From JAWKWH01 sp965204295 (GTDB lineage Bacteria; Pseudomonadota; Alphaproteobacteria; Rhizobiales; Rhizobiaceae), in NCBI GenBank assembly GCA_965204295.1, contig OZ241973.1:2976001-3040000 (forward strand): a DNA stretch of 64,000 nt, given 5' to 3'. Position numbers and translations under genes: made by a program. The notes below the pieces were generated by a model. It was not told where the DNA came from. It was given only the letters and a program-made list of their open reading frames with translations, and searched no databases. Every line of letters starts with the position of its first letter. The stretch's first letter is position 1. This document shows positions 61,542-64,000 of the stretch, in pieces.

Positions 61542-61932
61542 CAAACGATCACAAAAAGCGGCGGTCGTGCCGCCGCCGCTTGCAACTTCGATGTCAGGGG
61601 CTTATCTCGGGTCTTCGGCGGGCAGCTAACCGATTTGTTGGCGTGATCAGACGGTGCGAGAGGACTTTCGACTGGTTCAGGACCATTCTGACGGAGCGTA
61701 TTTGTGACGGGATCAAGCAAGGACACGAAGGGCGTATGCCAATACGGTCGAGTTGCCTGGGCCGATACCGGTGCAAGTCAGCCCGTCCCTTCGGGTTTCC
61801 GATTGGCGGACGCCCGACGTCGGACCGGCCTCGAACGATGAGCGTCTATTGCTCTTCGACCGTTTCCACGCCCGGTCGCCTCCCCAATCGTGAAACGGAA
61901 TTGACCATGAGCCGGTCAAAAGGGTTTTAGAT
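61542..61932. other. rplO-secY intergenic region
   Basis: The 391-bp gap has no convincing gene. A 9-bp perfect stem (AAGCGGCGG / CCGCCGCTT, 61556-61581, 8-nt loop) lies just after rplO without a U-tract. The rest shows no clear promoter. In many relatives secY follows rplO far more closely. Confidence 0.5.
61556..61581 (+). terminator. GC-rich hairpin after rplO
   Basis: AAGCGGCGG pairs with CCGCCGCTT. No U-tract follows, so it is more likely an mRNA processing or pausing element than an intrinsic terminator. Confidence 0.4.
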
Positions 61933-63273
61933 ATGGCATCGGCAGCTGAGCAACTCGCCTCCAATCTGAATTTTGCGGCTTTCGCCAAAGCGGAGGATCT
62001 GAAGAAGCGTATCTGGTTCACGCTGGGGGCGCTGCTGGTTTACCGGGTCGGAACCTATATTCCGATGCCGGGGATCAATCCGGATGCGTTTGCACAGGCC
62101 TTCGAACAGCAAAGCGGCGGTGTGCTGGGCATGTTCAACATGTTCGCCGGTGGCGCGGTGGAGCGCATGGCAATTTTTGCGCTCGGCATCATGCCCTATA
62201 TCTCCGCGTCCATCATCATGCAGTTGATGACATCGGTAATCCCGACGCTGGAGCAGTTGAAGAAGGAAGGCGAGCAGGGCCGCAAGGTAATCAACCAATA
62301 TACCCGTTACGGCACCGTGTTGCTGGCCACTGTTCAGGCCTACGGCATCTCGGTGGGACTTGAGAGCGGCAACAATATCGTCACTGATCCGGGATGGTTT
62401 TTCCGAATATCGGCCGTCATCACCCTAGTAGGCGGCACCATGTTCCTGATGTGGCTCGGCGAGCAGATTACCGCGCGCGGAATCGGTAACGGCATCTCGC
62501 TTATCATCTTTGCCGGTATTGTCGCAGGGCTGCCTTCGGCGATTGGCGGGACGCTGGAACTGGGGCGCACCGGAGCGCTGTCGACCGGGCTTATCCTGGC
62601 AATCATCGTCCTGGCCGTTGCGGTTATAGGGCTGATCGTCTTTTTCGAACGAGCCCAAAGAAGGCTTCTGATCCAGTACCCGAAACGGCAGGTCGGCAAC
62701 CGGATGTTCCAGGGCGATACGTCTCACCTGCCATTGAAGTTGAATACCGCCGGCGTCATCCCACCGATCTTCGCGTCGTCGCTGTTGTTGTTGCCGGTCA
62801 CGCTCGCGGGCTTTTCGGATACGACGAACTTGCCGGCCTGGGCCGGGACGATATTGGCGGCGCTTGGCCACGGCCAGCCGCTCTACATGGCGTTCTATGC
62901 CGCGATGATCGCCTTCTTCGCCTTTTTCTACACCGCGATCGTATTCAATCCGAAGGATACGGCGGATCAGCTCAAGCAGAATGGCGGCTTCATTCCCGGA
63001 TATCGTCCGGGTGAGCGCACTGCGGAATATATCGACTTCGTGCTGACCCGCGTCACCGTGGTCGGCGCGATTTATCTCGTTATCGTCTGTCTGTTGCCCG
63101 AATTTCTGATTTCGGCGACCGGCGTTCCGTTCTATCTGGGTGGCACATCTTTGCTCATCGTGGTCAGCGTGACGCTTGATACGGTGGCTCAGGTGCAGGG
63201 TCATCTGATAGCGCACCAATATGAGGGTCTGGTGAAGAAGTCGAAATTGCGCGGGGGACGACGCGGAAGATGA
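61933..63273 (+). CDS. secY: Preprotein translocase channel SecY
   Basis: The 446-residue protein has ten membrane helices, the plug/TM2 region (MFAGGAVERMAIFALGIMPYISASIIMQL), the loop GEQITARGIGNGISLIIFAGIV and the C-terminal loop GFIPGYRPGERT near residue 355. It forms the translocon with SecE. The stop overlaps adk by four bases. Confidence 0.97.
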   Translation: MASAAEQLASNLNFAAFAKAEDLKKRIWFTLGALLVYRVGTYIPMPGINPDAFAQAFEQQSGGVLGMFNMFAGGAVERMAIFALGIMPYISASIIMQLMTSVIPTLEQLKKEGEQGRKVINQYTRYGTVLLATVQAYGISVGLESGNNIVTDPGWFFRISAVITLVGGTMFLMWLGEQITARGIGNGISLIIFAGIVAGLPSAIGGTLELGRTGALSTGLILAIIVLAVAVIGLIVFFERAQRRLLIQYPKRQVGNRMFQGDTSHLPLKLNTAGVIPPIFASSLLLLPVTLAGFSDTTNLPAWAGTILAALGHGQPLYMAFYAAMIAFFAFFYTAIVFNPKDTADQLKQNGGFIPGYRPGERTAEYIDFVLTRVTVVGAIYLVIVCLLPEFLISATGVPFYLGGTSLLIVVSVTLDTVAQVQGHLIAHQYEGLVKKSKLRGGRRGR

Positions 63274-63920
63274 GACTGATATTGCTCGGACCGCCCGGAG
63301 CGGGGAAGGGAACACAGGCACGGCGATTGGTCGATAAATTCGGGATCCCGCAACTTTCGACCGGCGATATGTTGCGCGCCGCGGTCGCTGCGGAATCGGA
63401 AGTCGGAAAACGCGCGAAGGCCGTCATGGACGCCGGTAGGCTTGTCTCCGACGAGATCGTCAACCAGATCGTGTCCGAACGTATTGACGAGGATGATTGC
63501 ACGCGCGGCTTTATCCTGGACGGCTATCCGCGCACCCTTGTGCAGGCGGACGCGGTTGGCGAAATGCTTGAAGGCAAGGGCCTGAAACTCGATACGGTAA
63601 TCGAGATAAGAGTTGACGACGAGGTTCTGATCGACCGGATCGCCGGTCGCTACACCTGCGCGAAATGCGAAACAGGTTACCACGATACAAGCCTCAAACC
63701 GCGACAGGAAGGCGTTTGCGACAAATGCGGCTCGACCGAGTTCAAGCGCCGCGCTGACGACAACGCCGAAACACTCCGCTTGCGCCTCATGGCCTATTAC
63801 AAGGAAACGTCGCCGCTGATCGGATATTATCACGCCAGGGGGCTACTGTCGGGCGTTGACGGAATGGGCGATATCGACGCCGTGGCGGAGGAAATCGAGA
63901 TCGTACTCGATTCGATCTGA
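63270..63920 (+). CDS. adk: Adenylate kinase with zinc-type LID
   Basis: The 216-residue enzyme interconverts ATP, AMP and ADP. The P-loop GPPGAGKGT (7-15), the AMP-binding STGDMLRAAV and FILDGYPRT are present. The LID carries four cysteines (YTCAKCETG, then CDKCGSTEF), the zinc-binding form. It is coupled to secY through an ATGA overlap. Confidence 0.97.
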   Translation: MRLILLGPPGAGKGTQARRLVDKFGIPQLSTGDMLRAAVAAESEVGKRAKAVMDAGRLVSDEIVNQIVSERIDEDDCTRGFILDGYPRTLVQADAVGEMLEGKGLKLDTVIEIRVDDEVLIDRIAGRYTCAKCETGYHDTSLKPRQEGVCDKCGSTEFKRRADDNAETLRLRLMAYYKETSPLIGYYHARGLLSGVDGMGDIDAVAEEIEIVLDSI

Positions 63921-64000
63921 ACCGGGGCAAAAAGCGCTCCGCGGGAGTTGACAATCGCTGTCGATTCGGCCATTGACAGCGCCAATTCGATTGAAATTGA
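63921..64000 (+). promoter_or_regulatory. Region after adk with two TTGACA elements
   Basis: TTGACA occurs at 63949-63954 and 63974-63979, and CGCTGTC (63957-63963) pairs with GACAGCG (63976-63982). The window ends before any gene; rpsM is expected next from general synteny. Either a promoter for it or a hairpin is possible. Confidence 0.25.

Overview
The window looks like chromosomal DNA from an alphaproteobacterium, most likely of the Rhizobiales/Hyphomicrobiales type. Three things support this: uninterrupted secE-to-adk synteny of the beta/str/S10/spc gene clusters, the phoR-pstSCAB-phoU-phoB order typical of rhizobia, and alphaproteobacterial-style EF-Tu, RpoB and S10 sequences. Base composition is moderately GC-rich except for one clearly AT-rich patch at about 20.87-21.62 kb. 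No tRNA, rRNA, CRISPR array or recognisable transposase gene was found.

1-11.5 kb: two peptide/nickel-type (SBP family 5) ABC transporters transcribed away from each other. On the minus strand an XRE-cupin regulator heads an operon with a substrate-binding protein, two permeases and a partial ATPase. On the plus strand a second complete transporter follows (680-residue binding protein, two permeases, two ATPases). The regulator appears to start at a TTG and to be autoregulated by two near-identical palindromes that bracket its promoter.

11.5-20 kb: catabolic genes. A decayed sulfatase/phosphonate monoester hydrolase gene is followed by a GMC flavoprotein dehydrogenase, sulfoacetaldehyde acetyltransferase (xsc) and a TauE/SafE exporter. 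The last three would suffice to oxidise a C2 sulfonate alcohol such as isethionate to sulfoacetaldehyde, cleave it to acetyl phosphate and sulfite, and export the sulfite. A solitary iolB-like gene behind a LacI-type operator and an adenine deaminase follow.

20-24.2 kb: a scar. An antitoxin-like gene, a truncated PIN toxin, an AT-rich lipoprotein gene and the 3' end of an aldehyde dehydrogenase lie side by side, followed by an iron-type alcohol dehydrogenase, a 74-codon ORF and a TIGR03084/DinB-like protein.

24.2-34.6 kb (minus strand): the phosphate regulon with a four-unit Pho-box array before pstS. PhoR lacks its expected N-terminal membrane anchor and abuts a glyoxalase-bicupin fusion gene. 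Upstream of that is a frameshifted cupin remnant and then a large MscS-type channel.

35-64 kb (plus strand): secE-nusG, rplKA, rplJL, rpoBC, rpsLG-fusA-tuf, the S10 and spc operons, secY and adk. This part is conserved housekeeping DNA; interest there lies in the leaders (rplJ, rpsL), the rplO-secY gap and the atypical codon use of tuf. All functional calls are from reading the sequence; no database search was run.
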